64,000 nucleotides of DNA from an uncultured Latescibacterota bacterium. GTDB lineage: Bacteria; Latescibacterota; UBA2968. The notes under the pieces were generated by a model that was given only the letters and a program-made list of their open reading frames with translations, searched no databases and was not told the origin of the DNA. The stretch lies in assembly GCA_951812755.1 (NCBI GenBank), contig OX638329.1, forward strand, positions 4,472,522 through 4,536,521, read 5' to 3'. Positions 43,056 through 51,433 of this stretch are shown piece after piece (positions within the stretch are counted from its first letter, which is position 1; the number at the start of each line of letters is the position of its first letter). The position numbers and the translations under genes are program-made.

Positions 43056-43697
43056 ATGATTCGCAAAAAACATGCAGATGCCGATTTGAAAACAATTTAT
43101 CCAAAGGTGATGAGACGTTCTACTTCTTTGACGCTGTTTCTGATGGTCGGGTTGGCCATTTTGTTTCCAGATATGAAAATCGATTCAAAATCAACCAAGA
43201 AAGTTATTGAAGTTCTCAAGGTTGAAGATATTCCCGAGACACATCAGAAGAAGCGACCGCCCCCCATGGAAAGGCCCGCCGTGCCCCTGGAAACAGAAGA
43301 CGAAGACGTGCCCGATGATGTGACCATTGCCGATACAGAACTGGATCTTGATGCGCCTGTTGTCGATATCCCACCCCCGCTCCAGAAGGGCGATGTGGAA
43401 GTAGAGGAAGAGATTTTGGAATTTTGGATAGTGGAACAAAAACCCGAGTTGATCCAGCGCGTGAATCCAGTTTATCCAGAGATGGCACGCAGAGCGGGAT
43501 TACAAGGCCAGGTGATTGTGGCGTTTATAGTGACCAGAGAAGGGCGCGTAGCCGAACCGCGAGTTTTAAAAGGCCCCGAGATTTTTCGCGCTTCGGCCCT
43601 GGAGGCAGTCAGGCAATTTCGGTTCAAACCCGCCATGCAAAATGGCAGAGCAATTGCGGTACGCATGACCATTCCGATCCGTTTCAGGTTGCATTGA
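43056..43697 (+). CDS. TonB-type energy transducer
   Basis: Periplasm-spanning protein of about 213 residues. One hydrophobic helix (TSLTLFLMVGLAILFP, about 26-41) is followed by a Pro/Glu/Asp-rich linker and a TonB C-terminal domain: VNPVYPEMARRAGLQGQVIVAF, then VLKGPEIFRASALEAVRQFRFKPAMQNG. A strong GGAGG precedes the ATGs at 43053 and 43056. It lies last in a BlaI-M56-TonB unit. No exbB or exbD is nearby. Confidence 0.9.
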   Translation: MIRKKHADADLKTIYPKVMRRSTSLTLFLMVGLAILFPDMKIDSKSTKKVIEVLKVEDIPETHQKKRPPPMERPAVPLETEDEDVPDDVTIADTELDLDAPVVDIPPPLQKGDVEVEEEILEFWIVEQKPELIQRVNPVYPEMARRAGLQGQVIVAFIVTREGRVAEPRVLKGPEIFRASALEAVRQFRFKPAMQNGRAIAVRMTIPIRFRLH

Positions 43698-43795
43698 GCC
43701 AGACCCTGTGGGGTTTTCTTGAAATACGGACAAATTGGGGATATATTGAGCAGGTCTTGGGATTGCTGGCGGCTGTTCACTCATGGGGGTTATTC

Positions 43796-45448
43796 ATGTT
43801 AAAATACGAAGTACTGTTGGAAAAGCTAAATGAACAAATAGAAACTATTCTACCCCGTCAAGTGATGGATGTAGGTCGGGAAGATTACGGTGGGTTTGTC
43901 AGCGATGGGATTGCGGGTGCAACAAATGTGAGCGCGGTATCCACCCTGGGCTATGCCTATCTTTTGGAGGGCGGTCGATATTATCAAAGCGAAGAAATTC
44001 TGGCACGCATTCTCGCAGGCGCGGCCTTTGCTCGAAAGATTCGCCGGCCAAGTGGGTGCTTTGATCTTATTACAACCAATTTAGATTCGTCGCCAGATAC
44101 GGGATTTCTCGTCGAAGGACTCGCGCCAGTAGTCCGCGCAGCTCGCAGAGCCAAAGATGACGGCGCAAAGCAGATTGCCGAAGTCCTCGGCGAAATTATT
44201 CAAACGGCTGTACCGGGCATGATCGCGGGCGGATTCCACACGCCGAATCACCGCTGGGTATTGGTCGCCGCGCTTTCTCAAGCACTGGAATTATTCCCCA
44301 ATCTGGACGGGATGGACACCATTGAAAGCTATCTCGCCGAAACAATAGACAACAATGCCGATGGCGAATACATCGAGCGCAGTGCAGGCACGTATAACGC
44401 CGTCTGCAATCGCGCGCTCAGACTGGCTGCCGACGCGCTCAATCGCCCTCAACTCCTGGAACCCGTGCGCCGAAATCTGGATTTATCCTATCACATGTTA
44501 CATGCAGACGGAACCGTTGTAACGAGTTTTTCCCGCAGACAGGACCACGGCACTCGCGTTGTTCTGGTCAATATGGTCGATAGTTATTACAACATGGCAC
44601 GACGAGATGGCAATGGATTTTACGCAGCAGTCGCAGATTGGTTGTACTCCGTATCCCTGGGCGGTTTGCCATGGGCACTGGAACCATTTTTAACCCATCC
44701 CGAATGGCGAGTAGATAACCTCGAGCGCGAGCCTTTGCCCGAGTCGTACGCGAAGATTTATCCAACCGCTCGATTGTGGCGCGTGCGGCGCGGGAAAACG
44801 AGTGCCACAGCAGGCGCAGGTATAACATCGCCATTTGGCGTAAAACATGGAGATGTAGAACTCGCCTCGGTGAACCTGTGCGCGAGCTATTTTTCTATTG
44901 CACAATTTTTAGGTGAGACCTTTGAGGAAGTGGATGGCAAAATCAGGATGACTCATGTGAGCCGCAGTTCTGATGGCGGCAGACCTGGTTATGACCTGCC
45001 ATTGGGGCGCGAGGTCGCTTTTGAAGAATTTTACAATTTGCGAAAAGAAAGAGATGTGTACGCTCTGCCGCCGCTAACGACAGTATTGGAAATTGAAGAA
45101 GTGGATGGTGGCTTTGATCTGCACGTACAATCAGAGGGCTATGACCGCGTGCCATTTCAAATCGCGTGCGATTTTGTACCCGGCGGCGAACTGGATTTTG
45201 ACAGCGGCATCGTGCGTGGCCAGGCCGCAGAGGTCGCATTCCTCAAATCCGGATATGCGACCTACCACACAGGCAACGACGCCATTTCCGTCGGACCGGG
45301 CGCGTATGCCCATCGCTTTTGGGCATTGCGAGGCAGCGAGTCCGCCCCCACTGCCTTCCGCGTATTGATGACATTTACGACCCCAGTGGATCACAGGCTG
45401 GAGATCAGATGCGGAACATGGTCGGCCGCAGAGGATAAACTCGTTTAG
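43796..45448 (+). CDS. Large (alpha/alpha)-toroid-like protein of unknown function
   Basis: A 550-residue protein. The N-terminal 350 residues are mostly helical, with repeated motifs such as GYAYLLEGGRYY, GFHTPNHRWVLVAAL and VNMVDSYYNMARRDG that resemble heparinase/alginate-lyase-type toroids; the rest is beta-rich. No signal peptide was recognised and no catalytic residues were assigned. The ATG at 43796 has a GGGGG run before it; the frame is open to 43424 inside tonB. Function not known. Confidence 0.7.
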   Translation: MLKYEVLLEKLNEQIETILPRQVMDVGREDYGGFVSDGIAGATNVSAVSTLGYAYLLEGGRYYQSEEILARILAGAAFARKIRRPSGCFDLITTNLDSSPDTGFLVEGLAPVVRAARRAKDDGAKQIAEVLGEIIQTAVPGMIAGGFHTPNHRWVLVAALSQALELFPNLDGMDTIESYLAETIDNNADGEYIERSAGTYNAVCNRALRLAADALNRPQLLEPVRRNLDLSYHMLHADGTVVTSFSRRQDHGTRVVLVNMVDSYYNMARRDGNGFYAAVADWLYSVSLGGLPWALEPFLTHPEWRVDNLEREPLPESYAKIYPTARLWRVRRGKTSATAGAGITSPFGVKHGDVELASVNLCASYFSIAQFLGETFEEVDGKIRMTHVSRSSDGGRPGYDLPLGREVAFEEFYNLRKERDVYALPPLTTVLEIEEVDGGFDLHVQSEGYDRVPFQIACDFVPGGELDFDSGIVRGQAAEVAFLKSGYATYHTGNDAISVGPGAYAHRFWALRGSESAPTAFRVLMTFTTPVDHRLEIRCGTWSAAEDKLV

Positions 45449-45537
45449 CCACTCCCCTTCTGCGATCCCATACTCTTCGTGTTCTTAGTGCCCTTCGTGG
45501 ATAAAGAAACGCCTTTAACCACTATCCACTGCCTCTA

Positions 45538-46488
45538 TCACGGCGCAATAGCCACCGCGCGAACTTCGCCGAACTCGCGGGCAAATTTGGTCCAGGAATC
45601 GCCATTGTCGATGCTGCTAAAAATTTGTCCGGCAATACTATACGCTATTATCAAATTCGGCACAGCGGGATTGTGGGAAATCGCCCAGACCGTGCTGTTG
45701 GTATTGCCGTTCAGATCGGCGCGCTCCCACGAATGTCCCAGATCAGAAGTATAGAACAGCCCGCCTTCATCGCCTGGCGGACCATTTCCCGCGCCGACAT
45801 ATACCCGACCATCTGACATATAGAGCACCCCCCTGCAATAGGGCCAGGGAAACTCTGCTTTCACATTGAGCCGTGTCCAGTTCATCATATCAGTTGTGAT
45901 ACACACATCATTATTAGTGCCTGCCACAAGTGTTTTCGGATTTCCGGGCACAAGCGCGAGGCCGTGAATGTCCAGGCTCGAAAGGCCCTCATTGCCAGAA
46001 GTCCATGTCTCGCCGCCATCTCTGCTAATCCGCATGCCGTCAATTTCAATACCCGCATAGACGGTCTGATCATCAGTCGGATCTATGATAATAGTCGTGA
46101 CGCGCGGAATAATAGCACCGCAATCCTCGACGAGTTCCACAGAAAGTTGCTTCCACGTCTCACCGCCATCGTCTGAACGAAACAGCGCAGAAGGACATGT
46201 GCCTGCATAAACCGTATTTGGGCTTTTGGGGTGAATTGCAATAGACCAGATTTGCATACCGTTCATTGGAGAATCCAATTTTTCCCAGCTATCTCCCCCG
46301 TTTTGTGAGCGATAAATACCGGCCTCTGTTCCCGCAAAGAGAATTGACGCATTGTCCGGATGCACAGCAATAGCGCGGATATCCGATTCCGAGAACATAC
46401 CGCTGCTCTTGCGCCGCCATGAGTCGCCACCATCTTCGCTTCGCCAGACGCCCTGGCCGATTGTGCCGACATAAATAGTTGATGCCAT
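45538..46488 (-). CDS. BNR/sortilin-type beta-propeller protein
   Basis: A 316-residue propeller with five to six Asp-box repeats, for example SEDGGDSWRR, SQNGGDSWEKL, SDDGGETWKQL, SRDGGETWTS and TSDLGHSWERA. It resembles photosystem-stability-factor/BNR-type proteins and carries no visible signal peptide or catalytic site. It is not clearly linked to neighbours. Confidence 0.82.
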   Translation of the reverse strand: MASTIYVGTIGQGVWRSEDGGDSWRRKSSGMFSESDIRAIAVHPDNASILFAGTEAGIYRSQNGGDSWEKLDSPMNGMQIWSIAIHPKSPNTVYAGTCPSALFRSDDGGETWKQLSVELVEDCGAIIPRVTTIIIDPTDDQTVYAGIEIDGMRISRDGGETWTSGNEGLSSLDIHGLALVPGNPKTLVAGTNNDVCITTDMMNWTRLNVKAEFPWPYCRGVLYMSDGRVYVGAGNGPPGDEGGLFYTSDLGHSWERADLNGNTNSTVWAISHNPAVPNLIIAYSIAGQIFSSIDNGDSWTKFAREFGEVRAVAIAP

Positions 46489-46646
46489 TGTGGTTCCTCC
46501 TGATTGGATTGGATTAAATACCCGGGCGGTAAAATAAGACAGAAGCAGAAAAAAACAAGAAAATGAAAAATGGGTTGTGCAAATACCTGTAAATGTTTAA
46601 ATTTCGTATTCTGAATTCCGGAAAACTCTCTAAGGAGGTGAATCCC

Positions 46647-46904
46647 TTGCCCAAATTGGCATCTTCAAAAAAACGCCTGCGCCAGGCTGAAAAAGCCAGG
46701 CTCCGCAACAAGAGTACGCGCTCGTCTTTGCGTACTTCTCTGAAAAAAATGCTGGAGACAAATAGCAAAGAAGAAGCAGAAGCACTGATCAATCGCACGC
46801 AGTCCATAATTGACAAAACAGCCCAAAAAGGCGTTATTCACCGCAATGCGGCCGCCCGCTACAAATCGAGAGTACGGCGCCACGTCGCTGCTCTTGAATC
46901 GTAA
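46647..46904 (+). CDS. rpsT: 30S ribosomal protein S20
   Basis: Small-subunit protein binding 16S rRNA. The 85 residues start PKLASSKKRLRQAEKARLRNK and end with the GVIHRNAAARYKSRV family motif. The start is TTG at 46647: AAGGAGGTG is seven bases before it, while no ATG occurs in a suitable position. The rare start may reflect autoregulation of translation, as known for S20 in E. coli. Confidence 0.94.
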   Translation: MPKLASSKKRLRQAEKARLRNKSTRSSLRTSLKKMLETNSKEEAEALINRTQSIIDKTAQKGVIHRNAAARYKSRVRRHVAALES

Positions 46905-46924
46905 AATATCTGCCCAAACAAAAA

Positions 46925-46960
46925 GCCCCGGCAATCTCAAAAAGATGCCGGTTTTTTTGT
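46925..46960 (+). terminator. Terminator after rpsT
   Basis: CCGGC(A)ATCT pairs with AGATGCCGG, followed by seven Ts. cysK converges from the right. Confidence 0.8.
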
Positions 46961-46974
46961 TCTGATTGCGTACA

Positions 46975-47901
46975 TTACCCAAACAAAAACGTGCCCAAAT
47001 AGCGTTCCCCGGTATCGCACAATACGGTTGCGACCGTCTGTTGAGGTCTCATACCAGAAGCGACAACAACGGCTGCGTGCGCTGCTGCACCCGACGAAAT
47101 CCCCACCAGCAAGCCCTCTTCGCGCGCCAGCCGCTTTGACATCTTGCGCGCATCCGAATTAGATACGGCAATCACGCGATCCAATATTTCCGTATTCAGC
47201 ACATCTGGAATCATGCCTGCGCCCAGACCATCGATCTCGGTAGGACCGGGTTCTCCACCCGATAACACCGCAGAATCCCTTGGCTCTACGCCGACGATCA
47301 CCACATCTGATCGCACCTGCTTAAAAACCTCGCCCACACCGGTCACTGTACCTCCCGTTCCCACACCTGCAACAAAAACATCGGGAACGCCTTCGAGTTG
47401 TGAAATCATCTCTCGGGCAGTGGTCTGCCGATGAATCTCGGGATTGGCGGGATTTTCAAACTGCATCGGTATAAAACAGTTCTTATCCTTAAGCGTCCAG
47501 GCTTTTTCAATCGCACCGCGCATCCCCTCGCGGGCAGGCGTTAGCACAACCTCGGCACCATAAGCTTTGAGCAATCGGGTGCGCTCGTCGCTGACGCCTT
47601 CGGGCATGGTAATAATCAGCCGATAATTTTTTATCGCAGCCACCATAGCGAGGCCAATTCCCGTATTGCCACTGGTCGATTCCACAATGGTCATACCGGG
47701 TTTGAGTTGTCCATTTTTTTCCGCAGCCTCAACCATAGCGAGTGCCGTGCGATCTTTTACACTGCCCGCCGGGTTAAAAAATTCCAATTTCGCCCAGATC
47801 TGAGCGCCATTTGCAGGCCCCACCGCGTTCAGTTGTACCATAGGCGTGTTGCCCACCAGATCCAGCACCGTATGTCCAGTTTTGGCGCCATCCATAATCA
47901 T
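46975..47901 (-). CDS. cysK: Cysteine synthase (CysK type)
   Basis: PLP enzyme that makes L-cysteine from O-acetylserine and sulfide. The 308 residues hold KDRTALAMVEAAEKNG (PLP lysine), ESTSGNTGIGLAMVAA, GVGTGGTVTGVGEVFK and GISSGAAAHAAVV. The ATG at 47901 overlaps the Rrf2 stop (ATGA), favouring it over the open frame to 47946. It is last in the cysM-mec-cysO-rrf2-cysK unit. Confidence 0.95.
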   Translation of the reverse strand: MIMDGAKTGHTVLDLVGNTPMVQLNAVGPANGAQIWAKLEFFNPAGSVKDRTALAMVEAAEKNGQLKPGMTIVESTSGNTGIGLAMVAAIKNYRLIITMPEGVSDERTRLLKAYGAEVVLTPAREGMRGAIEKAWTLKDKNCFIPMQFENPANPEIHRQTTAREMISQLEGVPDVFVAGVGTGGTVTGVGEVFKQVRSDVVIVGVEPRDSAVLSGGEPGPTEIDGLGAGMIPDVLNTEILDRVIAVSNSDARKMSKRLAREEGLLVGISSGAAAHAAVVVASGMRPQQTVATVLCDTGERYLGTFLFG

Positions 47902-48329
47902 ATCCGGAATGTGACAGGCATCTGACGCGCCCGATATTTTTGACACAAATCGGCAAATGTCACCGATGACAGGACATCATGCACAGCGGATCCCACGGCT
48001 TCCCACACCTCTTTGAACACATCTGTTCCCGCATCTCCAGCCTTTTCGCGCTTATCCATCAAATTGACAGGCCCCTCCAGAGCAGCCAACACCTCTTCCA
48101 CGGTCAGTTCATCCGGACGTTTCAACAACACATGGCCGCCTTTCGGACCGCGAATACTGTGTATCAAACCGGCTTTCCGCAAAAGATTGAGCAACTGCAC
48201 CAGATAAGCTTCGGGGATGTGTTGCCGAGTAGCGATATCCTTACGCAAAATTGGCCCTTCCCCGTCGTGCAGACACAGGTCCAAGACCGCGCGCAAACCG
48301 TAATCACCTTTGGCGGAAATGTGCATCAT
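47898..48329 (-). CDS. Rrf2-family transcriptional regulator (CymR-like)
   Basis: A 143-residue winged-helix regulator: ISAKGDYGLRAVLDL, IPEAYLVQLLNLLRKAGLI and GGHVLLKRPDELTVEEVLAAL. It lacks the three clustered cysteines of the IscR Fe-S group, so it fits the CymR type that senses cysteine metabolism through CysK in Bacillus. It lies between cysO and cysK, consistent with that role. It may regulate this operon and cysH. Confidence 0.88.
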   Translation of the reverse strand: MMHISAKGDYGLRAVLDLCLHDGEGPILRKDIATRQHIPEAYLVQLLNLLRKAGLIHSIRGPKGGHVLLKRPDELTVEEVLAALEGPVNLMDKREKAGDAGTDVFKEVWEAVGSAVHDVLSSVTFADLCQKYRARQMPVTFRI

Positions 48330-48345
48330 AAGTCAGACATACCAA

Positions 48346-48630
48346 TTAAAAGGAACACCCGCCAGCAATCGCAGGTACAATGGTCACCTGATCGCCATCT
48401 TTGACGCTGGTATCGGGACCATCCAGAAAGCGAATATCCTCTTCGTTGACATACACATTGACAAAGCGCCGAATAGCACCCGACCCATCGACCATGTGTT
48501 CCTTAATGCCCGCATGCTGTGCTTCGAGATTGTCGATAGCTTCCCCAACCGTTGCACCCTGCACTTCCACATCAGATTGATCACCTGTAAACTTGCGCAA
48601 GGGCGTTGGAATCCGAACTGTTACAGCCAT
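48346..48630 (-). CDS. cysO: ThiS/MoaD-type sulfur carrier (CysO-like)
   Basis: Ubiquitin-fold protein of 94 residues that carries sulfur as a C-terminal thiocarboxylate. It ends VPAIAGGCSF: the conserved GG is followed by three residues, so a protease must trim it before activation. The ATG at 48630 has AGGAGG at ideal distance; the frame is open upstream to 48735 without coding character. Next to a JAMM protease and a CysM-like synthase, it fits the mycobacterial CysO cysteine route and the QbsE-type carrier that ends GGCF. Confidence 0.9.
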   Translation of the reverse strand: MAVTVRIPTPLRKFTGDQSDVEVQGATVGEAIDNLEAQHAGIKEHMVDGSGAIRRFVNVYVNEEDIRFLDGPDTSVKDGDQVTIVPAIAGGCSF

Positions 48631-48652
48631 TTGGTACCTCCTTTTTTGTATT

Positions 48653-49108
48653 TCACCTGATTTCCACTTCCTCAAATTTTGACGACGAATTATGCCATTG
48701 AAAAACTTTTTTCCCGCCGATATCCACCCGGGCATTTTTTACTGGAATGATGGGATAAACTACGCCAGGAAAGGTCGGTTCACCAAAAAATGTCGCCGCA
48801 TCTTGATCCTCTTGAGAAAAATAAGCATCTACGTCAATATGCGAATGGTAGATCGCGACAATCTGCCCGCCCGTCTGTTCCGCCTCCGATTGAATTTTCA
48901 TCACATGCATATCGTTCATGCGATAGGCTGTCCTGGAAGTGCGCGGATGGGTTTCGGGATCGGCGGCGTGCAATTTGTCCTGGATATTCTCACACGGATG
49001 AACCGTCTGCACACCCGAAGCATCTGCGGTCACAATACCGCAACACTCAGCCGGATATTCCCGCTGTGCGTGGACAAACATGGCGTCCCAAATCGCTTTG
49101 TCAAACAT
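48653..49108 (-). CDS. mec: JAMM/MPN+ metalloprotease (Mec+-like)
   Basis: Zn2+ isopeptidase of 151 residues. The JAMM motif is HSHIDVDAYFSQED (HxHx7SxxD), with a preceding glutamate in REYPAECCGIV. In mycobacteria Mec+ releases cysteine from CysO-cysteine; QbsD-type relatives trim the GGCF end of a sulfur carrier. The start at 49108 is two bases from the cysM stop, and GAGG precedes it. The carrier gene follows directly. Confidence 0.9.
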   Translation of the reverse strand: MFDKAIWDAMFVHAQREYPAECCGIVTADASGVQTVHPCENIQDKLHAADPETHPRTSRTAYRMNDMHVMKIQSEAEQTGGQIVAIYHSHIDVDAYFSQEDQDAATFFGEPTFPGVVYPIIPVKNARVDIGGKKVFQWHNSSSKFEEVEIR

Positions 49109-49110
49109 CG

Positions 49111-50055
49111 CTACCTCACGGGATCGAGCCGCCACAGGGGCGTACTCATGTACTTTTCACCACTATCGGGAAACATCGTAACGATGACCCCTTCGTCCAG
49201 AGTCTCGGCAACTTTTAGAGCAGCAGCCATCGCCGCACCACAAGACTGCCCCACCAGCAGTCCCATATCTCGCGTCAACCATCGCGCAATATCATAAGCA
49301 TCTTCTGTTTCAATCCGTATCTTTTGATCCCACACCGATGGATCGTAAATACCTGGCACAATGGACACATCCATATTTTTCAAACCCTCAATCCCGTGAA
49401 ACTCGGGCGGCTCAACGGCAATAATCTGCACATCGGGATTAAATGCCTTCAGACCTCTGCCAGTACCCATTACGGTACCGCTCGTACCCAACGTCGCCAC
49501 AAAATGCGTCACCCTGCCCTGTGTCTGCGACCAGATTTCTGGCGCTGTGTGCAAATAATGCGCCCTGGAATTGGATGGGTTATTGTACTGATCAGGTTTG
49601 TAATACAAATCGGGATTTGAAGCCAAAATCTCTCGACATTTCAAAATGGCACCATCTGAGCCTTCAAGAGGGTCGCTCAACACCAGATCAGATCCATAAG
49701 ACTGAATGACGTATCGCCGCTCAATACTCACGCTCTCGGGCATAACCAACTCGACGCGGTATCCCTTTGCAGCACCGATCATGGCATACGCAATACCCGT
49801 ATTGCCCGAAGTCGAATCCAAAATCACTTTCTCCGGCGTGAGCACACCTGATTTTTCGGCATCTTCAATCATCTGCAAAGCGGGGCGATCTTTGACCGAT
49901 CCGCCCGGGTTAAACATCTCCAACTTCGCCCAGATTTCAACCTCGGGATTGATCTTGTCCCCCAACTCCCGGATACGCAACAGCGGCGTATTGCCTATGG
50001 CATCGAGAATCGAGTGTCGGATACGAGAACGCTTTGCTACCTTTTTGCGACGCAT
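49111..50055 (-). CDS. cysM: Cysteine synthase (CysM-like, CysO-dependent group by context)
   Basis: PLP-dependent synthase of 314 residues. The lysine motif is GGSVKDRPALQMIEDA, then DSTSGNTGIAYAMIGAA, LGTSGTVMGTGRGLK and VGQSCGAAMAAALK. It differs from the downstream CysK by about half its residues. First gene of the unit with Mec+ and CysO, so it probably uses CysO thiocarboxylate as sulfur donor and O-phosphoserine or O-acetylserine as acceptor (inference). Confidence 0.93.
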   Translation of the reverse strand: MRRKKVAKRSRIRHSILDAIGNTPLLRIRELGDKINPEVEIWAKLEMFNPGGSVKDRPALQMIEDAEKSGVLTPEKVILDSTSGNTGIAYAMIGAAKGYRVELVMPESVSIERRYVIQSYGSDLVLSDPLEGSDGAILKCREILASNPDLYYKPDQYNNPSNSRAHYLHTAPEIWSQTQGRVTHFVATLGTSGTVMGTGRGLKAFNPDVQIIAVEPPEFHGIEGLKNMDVSIVPGIYDPSVWDQKIRIETEDAYDIARWLTRDMGLLVGQSCGAAMAAALKVAETLDEGVIVTMFPDSGEKYMSTPLWRLDPVR

Positions 50056-50166
50056 AAATGGCCTTTAGCCGTTGTAATAATCAGGCAAATAATTGGTCCG
50101 TCAAATAAGTTTCTTACATTAATCCACTGGACTCTGGGCGTTTCACAAGAGCGTTGAACGACGGGT

Positions 50167-50199
50167 GTCATTGCGGCATGGTTCAAGCCGCAATCCAGT
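50167..50199. repeat. REP-like intergenic repeat, copy 2
   Basis: Same 33-base frame as at 24310-24342: GTCATTGCGGC, variable loop, then AGCCGCAATCCAGT. Lies between cysM and the SMI1 gene. Confidence 0.65.
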
Positions 50200-50261
50200 C
50201 TGTTTTTTTAAACCCATAGGCGAATACTTAGCAGTGTGATATCGTGTTTTCAGTAAACAGA

Positions 50262-50660
50262 TCAGTATAGCTTTTCGATAAATTCCGTAAAGCTACCTGA
50301 TATTTTCGAAATTTTGTTTGTTTCATGATCCCAAAACACCACCCCATCTACCTGCCGACCTGCTATTCGAAAGGCGATCAGGTTCCCGAACGGATCGCGT
50401 GATATGGGGACCAAGTTCTCAATGTCGTAATCGGCAGATATAGTTTCAGCAAGGGAAACCGTATCCGAGAGATTGATCATATAATCAAGGACACATTCCT
50501 TTAGATGGTCTGTATCAAACCGCTCTAAGGTGGGTTTTCCCCGGTTGCATTCCGCGAGTAATTTCTTGTAATCATCTGGCAAACTCAGGCCAAAGTGTTT
50601 CTCAATCTTAGACAATTGACTTTCATCCAATGGTTCGACGTATTTCCACTCCAAATTCAT
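50262..50660 (-). CDS. SMI1/KNR4 family protein (immunity-like)
   Basis: A 132-residue SMI1/KNR4 fold protein. EKHFGLSLPDDYKKLLAECNRGKP and the IVPISRDPFGNLIAF-type segment (VPISRDPFGNLIAFRIAG) are hallmark parts. Such proteins commonly neutralise nuclease toxins of polymorphic toxin systems. It follows the WHH nuclease by 15 bases on the same strand, so it is the likely immunity partner. Confidence 0.87.
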   Translation of the reverse strand: MNLEWKYVEPLDESQLSKIEKHFGLSLPDDYKKLLAECNRGKPTLERFDTDHLKECVLDYMINLSDTVSLAETISADYDIENLVPISRDPFGNLIAFRIAGRQVDGVVFWDHETNKISKISGSFTEFIEKLY

Positions 50661-50675
50661 AGTATGCTCTCTTTG

Positions 50676-51191
50676 TTATCTGGCTTCACTTCCACCACCC
50701 CACAAACTCCGGCCACCTGTATGCCCTGTTTTTTCGTGAATATCAGAATCCACCAATTGCATGCGTCCTGGATCTTCATGATGGTGCCAGGTATATCCTT
50801 CGGGCTTATCACCATTGCGGATCTGTTCCAATTGCCTGTCTGTGAATTGCTCTGTATCGAGACTGCCATTTTCATAGGATTGGCTCAATTGTTCGTTACA
50901 ATGCTTAGAGTGCTGATAATCACTTGCTTTATGTAAATTCTCGGGAAGCTGAGTCTCAAAACGACAGTGTTCGGAGAAATCGGGATATGTTGCTTCCAAA
51001 ATTTCAGTGCGGAAAACCTCATCTTGGAGCATTGCATCAACTCTCTCATTGATGATTTCCCGAGGAACCTCTTTCTGGATTGCAGAAAGGGTTTCACTCA
51101 ACTCGGTTGCCCCACTTATTGAGGACTCGGCGATACCCTCAGCAACTGTCGCTTCGGCAGTTTCATAGCGCAAGGACTTCGTCACGAACAA
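50676..51191 (-). CDS. WHH/HNH-type nuclease toxin candidate
   Basis: A 171-residue protein whose C-terminal 45 residues carry GYTWHHHEDPGRMQLVDSDI followed by HEKTGHTGGRSLWGGG, the WHH/colicin-DNase-like signature with the catalytic histidines. The N-terminal 120 residues are not recognised and have no signal peptide, so any delivery domain is missing. The start at 51191 overlaps the HicB-like gene by 29 bases; a shorter start (for example at residue 51) is possible. It is paired with the SMI1 gene. Confidence 0.83.
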   Translation of the reverse strand: MFVTKSLRYETAEATVAEGIAESSISGATELSETLSAIQKEVPREIINERVDAMLQDEVFRTEILEATYPDFSEHCRFETQLPENLHKASDYQHSKHCNEQLSQSYENGSLDTEQFTDRQLEQIRNGDKPEGYTWHHHEDPGRMQLVDSDIHEKTGHTGGRSLWGGGSEAR

Positions 51192-51375
51192 AAAGCAAAC
51201 GTATCAATCCAGGGTTTTTCATCGTTTCATCAAAGTAGCATTCTACGGCTTCTTTGACATTCTGCCGAAGTTCCTCAAGCGTTTCGCCCTCAGTGTGGAT
51301 GCCATATCCCAGTGCATTGGCGGAGTATCCGCCATCGACTTCATCCTCGCTGACTTCAAATATAATTTCAGACAT
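51163..51375 (-). CDS. HicB-like antitoxin-type protein
   Basis: A 70-residue protein of the HicB-like fold (EVSEDEVDGGYSANALGYGIHTEGETLEELRQNVKEAVECYF). HicB proteins normally pair with HicA; no HicA-like small dsRBD protein is seen adjacent, and the next gene is the nuclease candidate. AGAGGAAAG precedes the ATG. Confidence 0.85.
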   Translation of the reverse strand: MSEIIFEVSEDEVDGGYSANALGYGIHTEGETLEELRQNVKEAVECYFDETMKNPGLIRLLFVRDEVLAL

Positions 51376-51433
51376 GGTGGCTTTCCTCTATCTTTGTAGC
51401 ATTTTCTAAGCCTGGTATGCAGAAAGAGCACTC

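Noticed and set aside
43424-45448. 674-residue version of the toroid-like protein
   Set aside because: The first 124 codons overlap tonB in another frame; ATG 43796 follows a GGGGG run.
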